Shown: piece after piece, positions 35,801 to 47,369 of the stretch
How the letters are laid out: the number at the start of each line of letters is the position of its first letter
Position numbering within the stretch: the stretch's first letter is position 1
Source: Amphibalanus amphitrite
Lineage: Eukaryota; Arthropoda; Thecostraca; Balanomorpha; Balanidae
Direction of reading: 5' to 3'
Length of the DNA stretch: 64,000 nucleotides
NCBI RefSeq assembly: GCF_019059575.1
Contig: NW_024881853.1
Location: 248,001-312,000 of the forward strand
The notes under the pieces: generated by a model
The model's input: only the letters and a program-made list of their open reading frames with translations
Told to the model about the DNA's origin: nothing
Database searches by the model: none
Translations under genes and position numbers: made by a program

Positions 35801-38800
35801 AAACTAGTGAGGCTCGACGGCGACCAGCACGCAGTCTGTTTTTGGAATGGGACCAAGAGCGACACAGACTGTCCTGCCTCGTCAGCCCTGCGCGGGAGTC
35901 GAGTAAACAGAGCTCGTCCGGCCGCCGCGTCTCAGAGACACACAACGTGGGTGGTATGGTCGGCTTTGGTCAATGTGAGGAGCTCGTGTCTCTCCGATCC
36001 ACAGCTGAAGAGTATCTATAGACAGCCGTAACCGCTTCTCATCTTCCAAACCATTCGAGTCGCTTTTGGGAGGATTTCCCTTTCCCGACCCCAGCGCGAG
36101 CCGTAACGGGATAATCTATCCCCTACCCGGCCTCACGTTTAGACCATGAAGGCAGTCTCAGCCATCTGACCTCGCATCTGATCCCTGAGGGTGAGTTATC
36201 GCTTACCTACCTCACCTCGTTGGGAGCGCTCACCTATCTGACCTAGTCTTCGACGGTCGACCCCATATGATGCCTGGCTTTCTCACCTCACCTTTGACCC
36301 CTGAGGGGAGGCTCTAACTCACACCTACCCGATATCGCTTGGGAGCTAGCTCATTCACGTGATCTCACGGGAAGCTCTCACCTATCTCACCCCTGTGAGC
36401 AGCTCTCACCTTTCCGACCTCGCGTTTGACCCGCTCGGCCGTCTTGTAGATGACCTCCCGGTTGGACAGGTCGCAGGTGTAGGCGTGGGCCTCGCCGCCG
36501 GCGGCGCGGATCTGGCGCACCGTCTCCTCGTTACCTGCAGGCCGGGTCAGGTCAGATCACGTCAAGCTAAATGACTGAAAACGTTTCCTGACGAGCTGGA
36601 TCACAATAGGGCAAAACACTAAACACGATTCGTGACGACGGCCGGGTCAGGTCACACCAGGTCAAATGACTGAACGCTTCTCCTGCGGGCCGGAGAAGTG
36701 GGTCAAATGACACGCCAGGTCAAATAAAAGGGGACGTCTCCTACCAGGCCAGGTCACGACAGGTCAAATAACCGAATGCGACTCCTGCTGGGGCGGATCA
36801 GGTCAGGTCAAAGGACTGAAAGTGAACACGTCTCCTGCCGGGCCGGGTCACGCCAGGTCAAACGATAGAGAACACTATGCAGAGCTATAATATGACGGGT
36901 GACACGCTGGTCCTTGCAGGTCCTGTGACAGCGAGTAAAGGCCAGATAGGATCAGGAAGGGAACGGGTACTCCCACAAAGGTTAGATCGGCTCAATGTCG
37001 CGTCATCAGATGGAGCCAGGCACGACTGCAACAGACAATGGTTTCCGTGTGGAGCTGATGACCTTCAGCCCTCAGTGGAACATAAAGCAGCGGACTAGTG
37101 AATAGCCATGAATGACAATGGCTCGGCGGGGGTAGCAGCTGAGGTCGTCCGTTCACTCGATGAACAATTTAACCCTCGCCCTGGCAGGGCATTTTTCATA
37201 ACACGGCCTGGCAGGGGGGGGGTCTATGCGACCCCCCCCCCTCGCGATTGGCTCCTATGGCACCTAGAAACACCAAATTTGGTAGGTAGGTGGGCCCCCT
37301 GGAGTTCTCGCCCCTGTGCAAATTTGGTTGCTCTAGGTCAATATTTAGGGTTTTTTTGGGGGGGGGGGTATAAATGTAAAAATTCTGCTAAAAACAGGTC
37401 AAAAGTTTTTCGCTTATAACTTTTGATCTAAATAAGATAGAGCAAAAAGAAAGCACCAGTGAACTCAGCACGTCAAGGCGCGTCGAATGATATACTTTTT
37501 AGCTTGCTTAAGTGTACGTAAAGTTTTTCTTAATTTTTAAGTAAACTGAACTTAATTAATTAAGTTCAAGTCAACCAAATTGCATCATATTACATATCTT
37601 TCGATTCGGCTGATCACCAGGAACACAATGACACCATTTGTTAACCCGCGCGGGGCTGGGGTCTCCAGCCGAACGCGCGGGGCTGGGGGGGGGGGGGTAA
37701 ATTTTACCCCCCCTGTTATCTCCCGAACTAATGGTCGGATTTGGAACATTCAAGCGCCAATCGAAAGCTCTCATCACGAACTACTAAAAACATGTACTTA
37801 ATTTAAAGTTTGAGGTCAAGGTCAAGGTCAGGTCAAGGGTACAAATTGCAAGTTTCTACAGTATCGGCCTTGCACCGTAGTTGCCGAAGAATGGAGTCAT
37901 GGACTGAGACTGATCGCCCAAAACGTGTTCTTAGGCTACCAAGACAATATTCGTTGCATACAATATCATTCAGAGGTCAAGGTCAAGGTCAGGTCAGGTC
38001 AGGTCAGGTCACCAAAAAGCAAAATATAGAAAAGGGCATGTGCGACACATGTTTTATGGGTCATTTTACTCATAGAATTCAATAGGCACACTCAATAAGT
38101 GATATGGACCACCTCAGGATGAATTTCAGGTCGAGGTCAGGTCAAGGTCAGGTCAAGTGAGGTCAAATTTTGAAGTTGGTTGTTAAGGCCTAAAAAGGTG
38201 TCTATCTGATGCAGTTTTTCACGGCGAATCGAATGGTGCTATTTTTGTTTCCGTACGAGGTCTAGAACTTCCAAAAAAGTCATTTTTCAAAAAAATTGTG
38301 TGTCGTGACGTCATAAAATTTTGAATAACTCCCACATTTTTGAACCGATTCTTCTAAAATTTGGTATGTAGGTGCACATAGACCACTTCTATGACATATA
38401 TTCCGGTTTTTTCGATAGACTCAAAATTTTGGATTTTATAATGATTTTCCCAAAAAAGTCAGTTTTTTGAAAAAATTTAGGCCAAAATCCAAAATTTTCA
38501 AAAAACCGAGATAGCCATTTGATAGACAAAGTAAAATTACGTATAACCTTTTTTGTTACGTCTTGATTTCTTTACAAATGAAGATGTTAGCGGCGTTTGA
38601 ACTTTTGCCGTTTTTGAGGCGAAAATGGCGAACATGACGTCACTAAAACGTCAATTTCTCAAAAAATTTCCGACGGATTTCGCTCAAATTTTCAGGGAAC
38701 GTGTCAAATTGATGTAAGAAAAGGTACTGAAAGTTTGGCGGCGCTGCGCGCCGCCGTTTTTGAGATATCGCAAAAATTCGCGAGGGGGGGTAAAATTTAC

Positions 38801-41800
38801 CCCCCCCAGCCCCGCGCGGGTTAAGCTCTAGCGTCATTATGCGCCAAGTTATTGGCAAAAACGTCATTTGACCTCAGTTGACCTCATTTGACCTGGCCCA
38901 TGGATAAGTACACAAAACAAAAAAGCACCAAGTGACCTGCTGCTTAGTACTGTGGTTTCAAAGCACAAAAGTGATAGAACGAAGCGGATACCTCCAGTAT
39001 TTTCCGAATTTAGTATTTTCCCATAGGCTTAACATTACGACGTAATGACCTCTAACTGACCTCAGGTCAGTGACCTCAAAAACCCGAACTATATGTCATA
39101 CAACTCGGTGAACTTAGCACATCCTGAAAATTTGAAGGAAACAGTCAAAAACTGTGAGTTGGACAGGTGCAAAAATAAAATTGAAATTTGACCATGACCT
39201 TGTACCGGTTTTTCTGACCTGGTGACCTGACCCAAGGTCACCCGGACCTGAAATTTTCAGGTCATATGTAAAAAGGTTGCCCCATAGGCTGTGCCAAATT
39301 TCCGTTTTTACACTATCTTCGAAAAACCTTAGGGGGGGGGGTCGCATCGACTCCCCCCCCTGCCAGGGCGAAGGTTAATTTCATATTAATATAATCGATT
39401 TAATATGAAATGCAATACCATGCATTTTTCTCATATATCGCACACAGCTGCTATAGCTAAACGTCGATGGGTCCAAAAATGAGGAAAAAATCCGCCTAAG
39501 TCTTCACTTCCGCCTGTAGGACAGCAAGGCCTTGTCCATTTCCTCGAATAACGTTGGCGATGGCTACCAATGAACATGCACACGGGCTAGGAAAGGAGCT
39601 GAACAATGGGCGTGCAAAGAACGACTACCTTCGGGAACGTCATACTTTACGGATACCAATCCTGCTGAAACGTAGACGGATCACATTTTTTTCAGCTGGT
39701 ATCGATCCTGCAAGCGGTACGGCATCTGTCATCTGTCAAGTCAAGGTTGTCAAGCCTTATCTGTCAAGGTTGCAGCGAGTGAGGAGCAGCACACTCAGCA
39801 TACCTGCGGTAGGCCCGTAGAGCCTTCCGGCGTGGGTCTCTACCCTCTGACGTCATACTATACGGCCTCCGCCGGGACCTGTCGGGCGGGCAGCGGCGGA
39901 CGGGCCGCTGCCGCCACGGTCGCAAAATGTCACCGGTCCGACCCGTTTGACCGGTCGGTGAGTGGTAGGTACTCGGGTGCGGCCGGTAGTGAACCGACGG
40001 GGGGCGCAGCGATGGCCGTGACATGGTGGCACGAGGGCGCCAAGACTGCAGGGTACAGGAGGACGTCTGGTACCGCGAGGACATCCCCGGAGGACGAGGA
40101 TACCGCGAGGACGCTGCTCGAAGACGAGCGGAATACGAGGACGCTGCCGGAGGATGAGCTAGCTCGGCGAGGACACAATAGGAGCGGGTTCAGGGTAGAC
40201 GCAGTAGCGACCGGTCCCGTTCGCGATGTCCCGCGGGCCGTGCAGACCCGGTGACCGCTCGGACGGGAGTCCGGGATGCACCGTCTCAAGAAAGGTCTCC
40301 GGAATCCACAGAGATCCCTCGGAGAGGTATCTGGGATCCATCGAGTTGTACCGACCCTCTCGGATACGCGAAGCGGCCTTGGCTGAATGGTCATCCGGAC
40401 GTATACTAGCCCCCGAACGCCGAATTGACTAAAACATAGGTCGCAGCGCTGCAGTAAACAATACAGAGTGGCCACGATATGCATAGCTTACCATATAAGG
40501 CCCCGTGGCTCATGCAATTCATGCTGACGCTTTGCGTGCAATTCAGAGCAGAGCTAAGACTTCTACCACCTCACTCTATGTAAGCCAACGAATTGTATGT
40601 ACATTGGATAACAATGTGGTAGTCAGGACCCATAGCACTCGAAATACACTGAGGTCAACGCATTTGGTGCAACTACTTTTACTCGGGAGCCCTTTGTCTT
40701 TACCAGAACCAACCATCGGCGTGCCAATCCCAGCTCAAAGTGCAAGTGCTGGCTCACCGAGCAGCGTTCAGTTCAGCTCCATTCAGTCCGAGCCAGGCAA
40801 TATGCTGATTGATGATCTGAGTTTATCTGGCACTGTCCCAGCGTCGCGGCCTTCGGCAGCGCGAGCGACGCACCCGGACGGACTTTGGTCTCGGCGATAC
40901 GCCGACCAGACGGCGTCAGGGCCACCGGGGGCCGTCAGCGATCAGCGGGCTGACTCTGATACCAGGCTCCGGCCATTAAAGGCCGTCAGCGATCAGCAGA
41001 CAGACTCTGATACCAGACTCCGGCCACTGGGGGCCGACCAGCAGACTCAGACTGATTATTCCAGACCCGGAGTCGGGCCACTGAGGATCAGCAGACTGAC
41101 TCGGATGCCAGACTCGGAGTGGGTCCACTGAAGATCAGCTGACTCTGATACCAAGCTCCGGCCATTGGAGGCCGTCAGCGATCAGCAGACTGACTCTGAT
41201 ACCTGACTCTGGCCGCTGGGGGTGGTCAGCGACCAGCAGACTCAGACTGATTATTCCAGACCCGGAGTCGGGCCACTGAGGATCAGCAGGCTGACTCTGA
41301 TACCAGACCCGGAGTCGGGCCACTGAGGATCAGCAGACCGACTCTGATACCAGACTCGGAGTCAGGCCACTGAGGATCAGCAGGCTGACTCTGATACCAG
41401 ACTCGGCTGAACTCAGTCTGAGATGACTCGGTCCAGGACCATATGGAACCCGCGGAACAGATAAGGTCCGATGATATCAAACATGTTTGCTAAAACCACG
41501 ACACCAGCTCGAATGACATCATGGTCACAGCTCCTTCGTATCAAAGGACTGCCTCCGGTTTCCAGACCGCAGGGATATCCCGGTAGTCCCGGATGGAGAA
41601 AATGTCCGACACAGCACCCAGCCATCACAAGCCACAGTTCTACGCAGCTGCAGGCGAGGTTTTTGACATGCATTACTGCCATGTTTTCCCCCTTCGACGC
41701 CCAGTCACGCCGCGGCGCTCGAGTTTTGCGAACATGTCTGCAGCGTGCAGACACATATCGCTGAAGTGACGAAGGAGGGGCCTGCCAGCGCTGCGCTGCC

Positions 41801-44800
41801 AGGGTCACAGATGCGCTGCCAGGGGTCACCGGCTCCCCTGCAAGCTACACAGCAGGGGGGGGGGGTATAACTACCCTGTCAGGGACCCCGTCTCACGTCT
41901 GCCCCACTGCCCGCAAGTGCTGCGCAGCCGGAGGGGAAGAGTTAAATATAGCTGCTCTGTCAGGATCCTCCCCGATCCGCGCCCCTGCTCAGTGCGCATT
42001 GCAGCCCAGAGGAAGTCCCTACCAGTCGTGATAACAGAGGACACTGACAGAACTGTTGTTCACAATCTCTGGTGCCAACAGCACGGACTCCAGTCGTGCC
42101 GTGCCATATCGGCCCCAACTAAACGACCGCTAACACAAAGTGACAAACAGTGACCTTGCACGCGAGCAGTGACACTAGAAAGACATTTGGCAATGCGAAC
42201 CCGACGCCCTCAGGGCCCGAATAAGGTCCCGTCGATTGAAGTCATTTAAACTAACCATGGCGTCCAAGAACGACCTTGAATCATTTCGAGCTTGCTGGAC
42301 GGTCTTTGAGGCTTTCGATAAAAAATGTTGTCATCAAGATATACATCGGCTAAGTCATCCTCGCTGAAATCTGAAGATAATATTCAAATCAGATTATATC
42401 ACTTTATAAAGCTAAGGTGAGGTGCTAACGGTGACACTAGCGGTTTCAAAACCAAGCGTGCAGATATCGCTCAGACATTTTTGCGGCAGCGGACAGGTCA
42501 GAGATTATGGGGCTTAATTCAAATAAAAAACATTTCTACATCCCAGAGTTGCCCATGTGGATGGTGCTAGATGTGTCGAAACGTCACTGCAGTCTGCCAT
42601 ATTAACATGCGACTAAAAATGATGGGTTTGTATGTGGTTCCACTTCAGCCCATGATCATATTATAGCGAGCAGAGACGACCATCAATTCATCCCAATCAT
42701 CCCGCACTTTCTGTACCCCATACGCACAGCGCACGGCGCACAGTGCACACGTACGGTGCACAGTGCACACACTCACACCACTGCTGGGAGGAAGATGGCC
42801 CACAGCCCGAGGCGCTCGTTACCGTTCGGTCATGACAGCGAGGGTCGGGCGACGGCGGACCAGCGGACCAGCAAGCAGCGGCGGCGCAGCGGCGTGAGAT
42901 GACTGCCCCGAGCCCCTCCCAGTCATGCCGACCAGACAGGGTCAATGGCCTCTGAGAGAAGAAAACTGGATGACGCGAGTCTGCACGCGCGCGACAGAAC
43001 GGAACGACCTCGTGTAGAGAGAGAAACGGCGCAAAAGCGCGCGGGAAAACCCGTTCAATGTGGCGTTACGATGTGGGCCTGGACTTTTGTTGGCACGGTA
43101 GACCACTTCGCATGAGTGGAATTGGGAGAGCTCTGTTGGTGCAAATGATCAGCTCCTTCAGCCCCTGCCCATAGGTAGAGAGAGTCCCATCATTCAGCTT
43201 TGTTTCGCAACAATCGCATTTTCAAGCATTTTTACTGCCAAGCCATCCATTCAGGAGCAAAATCAGCTCGAATCACCCTGCACGCCAATAGTACCATTAC
43301 GAGTGTGGGCCGGCCTTGTGACAAAAACGAATATCAAATTTTCTTCGGGATTGCGGACGAAGCAAGTATAAATGAACTGCGGTAAATGAGTTTACGGCAA
43401 GCTGTTGACATGCATAGGTACTACATACGTGACCTTCTATCAGCCTCATGACCTAACCGCACCTGACTGGTTTTGTCCTGATATTGACCTGAGATCAACA
43501 CACAAGTGGCAAAGAAGATATTTGCAAAAATATCAACCATAGAGCCATAGACCTAACCTCAGAGGTTACTGGCGAATTGGGCAATTTGTCTTTGGTCACC
43601 GGTCGCTACGTCACACACCCCCTTTTTCTGAGAAGCTCCAGCTACATTTGGGCGGCCGTTTTCCTATAATAGGCTATCTTGAGATGCAGTACTGCGAAAC
43701 GATTATAGATTATGCAGGCAAAAATATGGATTGATCCGTACGAGCATTGTATGACTGAGAGGCGCAAGACAATGAAGCATTACGAATTAAAATTGTAAGA
43801 GCATTGCTAAGAACCTTAAACAATGATTACATAAGAACGCCCAACCCAATCCTCTTCCTGCAGGGCAATGACCTCTCGGCATTATGTTGTTTACATTGGT
43901 TCAGGTCTGTTTAACTCGCTGGGCGGTTCAGATGCAGGACCAACCGCAGCAAGTCGTCCAGTCCACCACGAAAGCCGACAGAACCCACAATCCGCAGTCT
44001 TCGGACTGCTCGGAGTGTGGTTCAATGTCGCTGGGGTTCAGGTGAACTCATGTGGAACGTCCTTATCTGTGCACCCTGCAGTTGATCTATGATGTATGAT
44101 GTAGGTATAAGGTTATGTGTATTTGGGCTTGGCCTGGGAAAGGCGGTGTCCGAATAACTCCGTAATAGTCGAAGAAAAGTCAAAGTCAGTCATATACATT
44201 TTCGGCGGCTAGGTAGGTACTGATTTTATCGCCACATGATAGCAATTCCTGGATCCGCCCCATAACACAGTCTGGATCCAGCCCATGGCAGCGCCTGGAT
44301 CCGTCCTACAACACCGCCTAGATGCGGCACATGGCAGCGCCTGGATCCGTCCTACAACACCGCCTAGATGCGGCACATGGCAGCGCCTGGATCCGCCCTA
44401 TACCACCGCCTGGATCCAGACCATGGCAGCGCCTGGGTCCGCCGGCGGCCCGGGTCGGCGCCTGGGTCCGCCGGCGGCCGTCAGTCGTCACTCGGCACAC
44501 AAAAAGCGGGCGCCCGGGCTTATCTACTAGCTAGCCCCGCCGGGAAGGGGCGGGTGCCTGACAGCGGGCCCGGCCATTCACCGCGCGCTGTGGGCCGGTC
44601 GGAATGGAGCGCTGAGGCCGGTAAGGGCAGCTGGTGACAGTACAAAGGTCCGTGTCGGCCGGGGGGGGGGGGGCTCCTGGGGAGGGGATGGTGCCCCTCT
44701 CAGCCCCCGCGCAGCCGAGGGGAGCACAACACACGACACATCAGAGTGCTTCTGTTACTTGTCAGGGGATCAGGATATGATATCAGAGGCAGAGTGCGCC

Positions 44801-45105
44801 TGCAGACCTCGCTGCGCTGCACGCTCCAGCGACCTCTAAACCAGCCGCGGACCGCTCTCCTCTCCGGCGACCGCTGCCCACTCACCCTCCGCGTTGACGT
44901 CCCAGGTGACGATGCGGGCGCCCCTCTTGGCCAGCCGGAGGGCCAGCAGTCGGCCGATGCCGCTGCCGGCGCCGGTGATGAGCGCCACATCGCCGGACAC
45001 CGACTTCTCCCGGTATTTGGCCGGCACAAAGAACAGCACCACCGACTGCAGCCAGAGGAAGAGTGCCTGCGCCACGCACAGCAGCCCGTTTAGCACCGTC
45101 TCCAT
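23584..45105 (-). CDS. SDR16C-type short-chain dehydrogenase/reductase (epidermal retinol dehydrogenase 2-like)
   Basis: Minus-strand exons in transcript order: 45105-44886, 36534-36410, 28908-28798, 27657-27496, 26823-26741, 26325-26209, then last exon 25368-25275 (7a, 303 aa) or 23848-23584 (7b, 360 aa). All phases agree. The N-terminal hydrophobic anchor (residues 3-27) is followed by cofactor loop TGAGSGIG (44-51), Asp69 after the second strand, NNAG (121-124), catalytic Ser174 in NIASLAG, and YCASK with Tyr187/Lys191. [10 protein letters not shown] and the C-terminal MDTF.GR motif are typical of SDR16C/17beta-HSD11 proteins, ER or lipid-droplet enzymes acting on retinol or sterols. Start chosen at METVLNG, whose context ACCATGG is strong. 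Substrate cannot be told from sequence. The intron at 28909-36409 contains a whole antisense gene. Confidence 0.93.
23849..25274. other. Between the two SDR last exons; no gene seen
   Basis: It would be intron for 7b transcripts and 3' UTR/flank for 7a transcripts. No repeat family or recognisable coding sequence. Confidence 0.45.
25275..25368 (-). CDS. SDR last exon 7a
   Basis: Read on the minus strand, acceptor gcgccag precedes G, which completes the Leu codon left by the exon ending at 26209. The exon encodes [20 protein letters not shown], then [10 protein letters not shown] and TAG. The aromatic stretch and MDTFTGR match the usual short C-terminus of SDR16C enzymes. Confidence 0.82.
27658..27742 (-). 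repeat. AGGTCA-type array at the SDR exon 4 acceptor
   Basis: Plus strand shows (gtcagc[ag]gagg)n. In SDR sense this is repeated TGACC/TGACCT ending at the acceptor of exon 27496-27657. Confidence 0.75.
27743..28797. other. SDR intron; no gene seen
   Basis: AT-rich, with runs of atataaaagacac-like sequence at about 28420-28460. No element ends recognised. Confidence 0.45.
28909..29082 (-). repeat. AGGTCA array (TGACCT in sense) at the SDR exon 3 acceptor
   Basis: About fourteen (a/g)AGGTCAA words occur every 10-14 bp. In SDR sense they read TTGACCT and finish at the acceptor of exon 28798-28908. AGGTCA is also the nuclear-receptor half-site, mostly here as direct repeats. Confidence 0.8.
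29615..30047. mobile_element. hAT-like MITE made of GGGCT repeats, with 8-bp target duplication
   Basis: Starts CAGTGTTCGCCATGGGCC and ends with its near-perfect inverse (17 of 18). GTCTGTTG flanks it exactly on both sides (29607-29614 and 30048-30055). The subterminal sequence is (GGGCT)n-like, and the AT-rich middle has no open reading frame of note. Confidence 0.88.
30056..32617. other. SDR intron upstream of the nested threonine deaminase
   Basis: Must contain the promoter and 5' UTR of the nested gene. It has GC-rich patches and scattered AGGTCA words (for example 31036-31080), but no clear core promoter motif. Confidence 0.4.
32618..35049 (+). CDS. L-threonine ammonia-lyase (threonine/serine dehydratase, PLP-dependent)
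   Basis: Two exons, 32618-33214 and 34117-35049, joined in phase 0; 509 aa. It deaminates L-threonine to 2-oxobutanoate (also serine in many family members). After a variable N-terminus of about 100 residues, the fold-type II core shows the PLP lysine in TGSFKERGA (Lys151), the SAGNHA loop (175-180), the phosphate-binding GGGGLIAG (277-284) and CGGNID (403-408). A C-terminal ACT-like regulatory domain runs from about residue 428 ([20 protein letters not shown]) to the end, as in allosterically controlled threonine deaminases. ATG context gagATGG is good. The gene lies antisense within an intron of the SDR gene. Its only intron contains a TTAA-flanked element that fills over half of it. It is intact, with all catalytic motifs present. 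Confidence 0.95.
33539..34013. mobile_element. TTAA-flanked MITE, 475 bp, inside the threonine deaminase intron
   Basis: TTAAAGGGACCCTCCCACCT at 33539 is matched by its perfect inverse ending at 34013. The outer AGGGA is shared with the ends of the 20474-21493 element. It occupies over half of a 902-bp intron and ends about 100 bp before the exon 2 acceptor. Confidence 0.86.
35050..36180. other. 3' flank of threonine deaminase within SDR intron
   Basis: No further exon and no canonical polyadenylation hexamer found. Nothing else recognised. Confidence 0.4.
36185..36410 (-). repeat. Degenerate copies of the SDR exon 2 donor
   Basis: The real donor reads agctctcacc|ttt on the plus strand. Similar words, gcgctcacctatctgacct, tttctcacctcaccttt and agctctcacctatctcacc, occur at about 36229, 36279 and 36374, followed by CACCTNNC(T/C)GACC-like sequence. 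Confidence 0.6.
36535..36870 (-). repeat. Tandem 65-90-bp copies of the SDR exon 2 acceptor region
   Basis: ctcctcgttacctgcaggccgggtcaggtca at the exon edge recurs in shortened form (cgtctcctgccgggccgggtcacgccaggtcaaa and variants) about five times, at roughly 36585, 36640, 36685, 36735, 36780 and 36830. In sense it gives repeated TGACCTGACCCGG. Confidence 0.7.
37169..39378. mobile_element. TTAA-flanked element (outer), 2.2 kb including a nested copy
   Basis: The ends TTAACCCTCGCCCTGGCAGG and its inverse (20 of 21 matching) enclose G-run/short loop/C-run hairpins at both ends (ggggggg-tctatgcga-ccccccc on the left). It contains a complete second element at 37641-38824. AGGTCA words are abundant. 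No transposase. Located in SDR intron 1. Confidence 0.85.
37641..38824. mobile_element. TTAA-flanked element (inner, nested), 1,184 bp
   Basis: TTAACCCGCGCGGGGCTGGG at the left is matched by its perfect inverse at the right, with TTAA at both borders. Just inside are G-run-taaattttac-C-run hairpins. The left end carries a second partial copy of the terminus (gcgcggggctggggg at about 37674). AGGTCA direct repeats at 37811-37838, 37975-38010 and 38128-38165. Confidence 0.88.
39379..40865. other. SDR intron 1; no gene seen
   Basis: Includes a short irregular GGAGGACGAGGATACCGCGA-type tandem repeat at about 40060-40160. Otherwise unremarkable. Confidence 0.45.
40866..41415. repeat. Minisatellite with about 47-bp period
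   Basis: Units of the form gatcagcagactgactctga-taccagactcggagtcgggccactgag repeat imperfectly from about 40930. The last copies (41270-41410) are the most alike. Confidence 0.75.
41416..44265. other. SDR intron 1; no gene seen
   Basis: A 12-bp G-run lies at about 41856. A GTGCACAGTGCACAC-rich palindromic patch lies at about 42727-42770. No coding or transposon signature that I can support. Confidence 0.4.
44266..44445. repeat. 46-bp tandem repeat
   Basis: catggcagcgcctggatccg followed by tcctacaacaccgcctagatgcggca repeats about three and a half times; two central copies are identical. Confidence 0.85.
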
Positions 45106-45340
45106 GGTAACACGCCGGGGGAGAGCCGCCACTCCAACTCGGTGCCAAACAAACTCAAACTCTCCGCGGGCCGACCGACCTCTGACTGCACTGCCGTCAC
45201 CGCACCGGCCGGTCGATCCTCCCGGCCGGTGACGTCACTCCGCGGACGGCTGCGATTGGTGCGCCATTCGACCGATACGGGGGCAGTTGGGGTGCAGTCT
45301 TTGCCGATCGACGATTGGTGATCGGATATAACATTGTCGT
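45106..45340 (-). promoter_or_regulatory. Likely SDR promoter region
   Basis: Immediately upstream of the SDR start codon on the minus strand. CCAAT boxes (minus strand) correspond to ATTGG at about 45255 and 45314, in a GC-rich block. No TATA box identified. Transcription start unknown. Confidence 0.35.
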
Positions 45341-45644
45341 GGGTAGGAAAGTGTTTTTACTCTACCCCTATGTTTTTGACACACCTCATGGTGCGTCTTC
45401 GCCCGACATGTAGGAGTACAAATGTCAGAGACCCAGGTCACTCGTACTCAGGTCAACAATTCAAATCAAGTGAACTTACCCTTCGTCTTTATGCAGTTCT
45501 CTTTCACGTAATCTAACGTCTACATTGACATAATGTGTACCTCCCGTAAGCCCGTAGGCATTGCTTTTTCTATACCGTCTAATGTTGATGTCTGTGGTGT
45601 ACCCCTCGCCGGCCGAGGGGGGGGGGGGGGCAGGTGGCTTCCAT

Positions 45645-46155
45645 GACAAAATATCGAAACGCAAAATATCGAAGCGCAAAATATCGAACGCAAATTATCG
45701 AAAGCAAAATATCGAAGTCGCAAATTATCGAAATCGCAAAATATCGAAATCGCAAAATATCGAATTCCAAAATATCTAAATCGCAAAATATCGAAATCGC
45801 AAAATATCGAATCGCAAAATATCGAATTGCAAAATATCGAAATCGCAAAATATCGAATAGCATAATATCGAAAGCAAAATATCGAAACGCAAACAATCGA
45901 AACGCAAAATATCGAAACGCAAAATATCGAAAGACAAAATATCGAAAGACAAAATATTGAAAGACAAAATATCGACCGCAGAATATCGAAAAGGCAAAAT
46001 ATCGAACGCAAAATATCGAACAGACAAAATATCGAACGCAAAATATCGAAAAGGCAAAATATCGAGCGCAAAATATCGAAAAGGCAAAATATCGAAAGCA
46101 AAATCTCGAAAAGACAAAATAACGAACGCAAAGTGTCGAAAAGGTAAAATATCGA
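45645..46155 (+). repeat. Left GCAAAATATCGAA array
   Basis: About 35 copies of a 13-bp core separated by 1-4 variable bases (ac, gc, tc, ag), giving a 13-18-bp period. The variable spacers are what differ between units. Confidence 0.9.
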
Positions 46156-47369
46156 CTTGAAATGGCCTCTGCGGACTTAGAGCTCTGTCGAACTCATCGG
46201 GCCCTCTGTTATCTGTAGGCCGCAAAGAGCAATCAGCGGGTCCATGACAGACTTGGAAAACTCTGATATTTTTTGTAGAGCTCAGCAGTGGCGGCGGAAG
46301 GTAATTTCGGATGGGGGTGCAAAGTTTTCTCAAGGGTCCCCTCTGGAAGTTTCTCCCCCCCCCCCGATACTTTTTAGAGTGATTATCATTGCTTTATGAA
46401 AAACGAAGATTTTGGAAAACCATCCCCAAACACACAATTTCTGCAAAATATTTGAAATTACAGTGTACCTATCTCAAATAAAGCATATCGAAGCAAATGC
46501 AGCTAGTTTTTATCATCTAATCTTGTTTTAGTCTAGCCACCACCCTCAGCATCTCAACCCACTTTTCTGGATCCGCAGTGGACCATTAAAGGCCCTACGA
46601 GACCGTTCTTAGAAGACCGTGTTTAAAAGCCCCTTGGAAACCGACCCCTTAGAGGCTCCTCCAGAGACCTACATGACTCCCCAGACCGAATGAGACTCCG
46701 ACCAGGGTCGGTCCCTCAGAAGTTGCTGAAGGGTTTCAGAAAGCAGTATACTCGTAGGCTCGAAAGGCTTTTGATGGTTCTCAGAGACTGACATCGGACC
46801 CAAAAAAGCCTGTATGGAGACCCTCCAAAGCCGGGATGGCCACCAGGAGCCGATGTTTAGCCTAAAGAGCCAGCATGGAGGACTGAATAGAGGAAAGGAC
46901 TAGGAGTCTCAGTGGGGCCTTCAGGAGCAAGCGTTTGGAGCCCCAAAAGTATGTGTGGGGTCTTAGAGGCAGGTAGGCCCCTGGAGCGTGCACGGGGTGG
47001 GACCCCGTGCGCTGGTGAGGTGGGAGCTAGCGTGTGAGCCCAAATATTCGACTGGCGGCTACTACAACCTGCATGGTGATTTTTAGAAGCCGCTTAGACC
47101 CATATATAATGAGTCATGAGCAGTGGCGGCGGAATAGGGGGTGCAGGGGGTGCAGCTGCATCCCCATCGAAAAACATGGGGGTGCAAACATATCTTTTTG
47201 CACCCCCAAAATCCGTACAAGGGGCCCGTCGCACCATCCAATACATTTCTCCTGAAAACCAGTGATCGGGAAACGAACACTGATAGGGATGTCCAATAAT
47301 GGTCAGGAGCGCCCCATGCTAGTCTTTGGGCCCCCACACCGACTAGAAGTGTTCCGAGCCGCGTTTGGC

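Noticed and set aside
45520..46333. Open frames rich in FCLFDILRSI or KYRNAKYR
   Set aside because: Translations of the GCAAAATATCGAA array in different frames; no start context, no non-repeat part.
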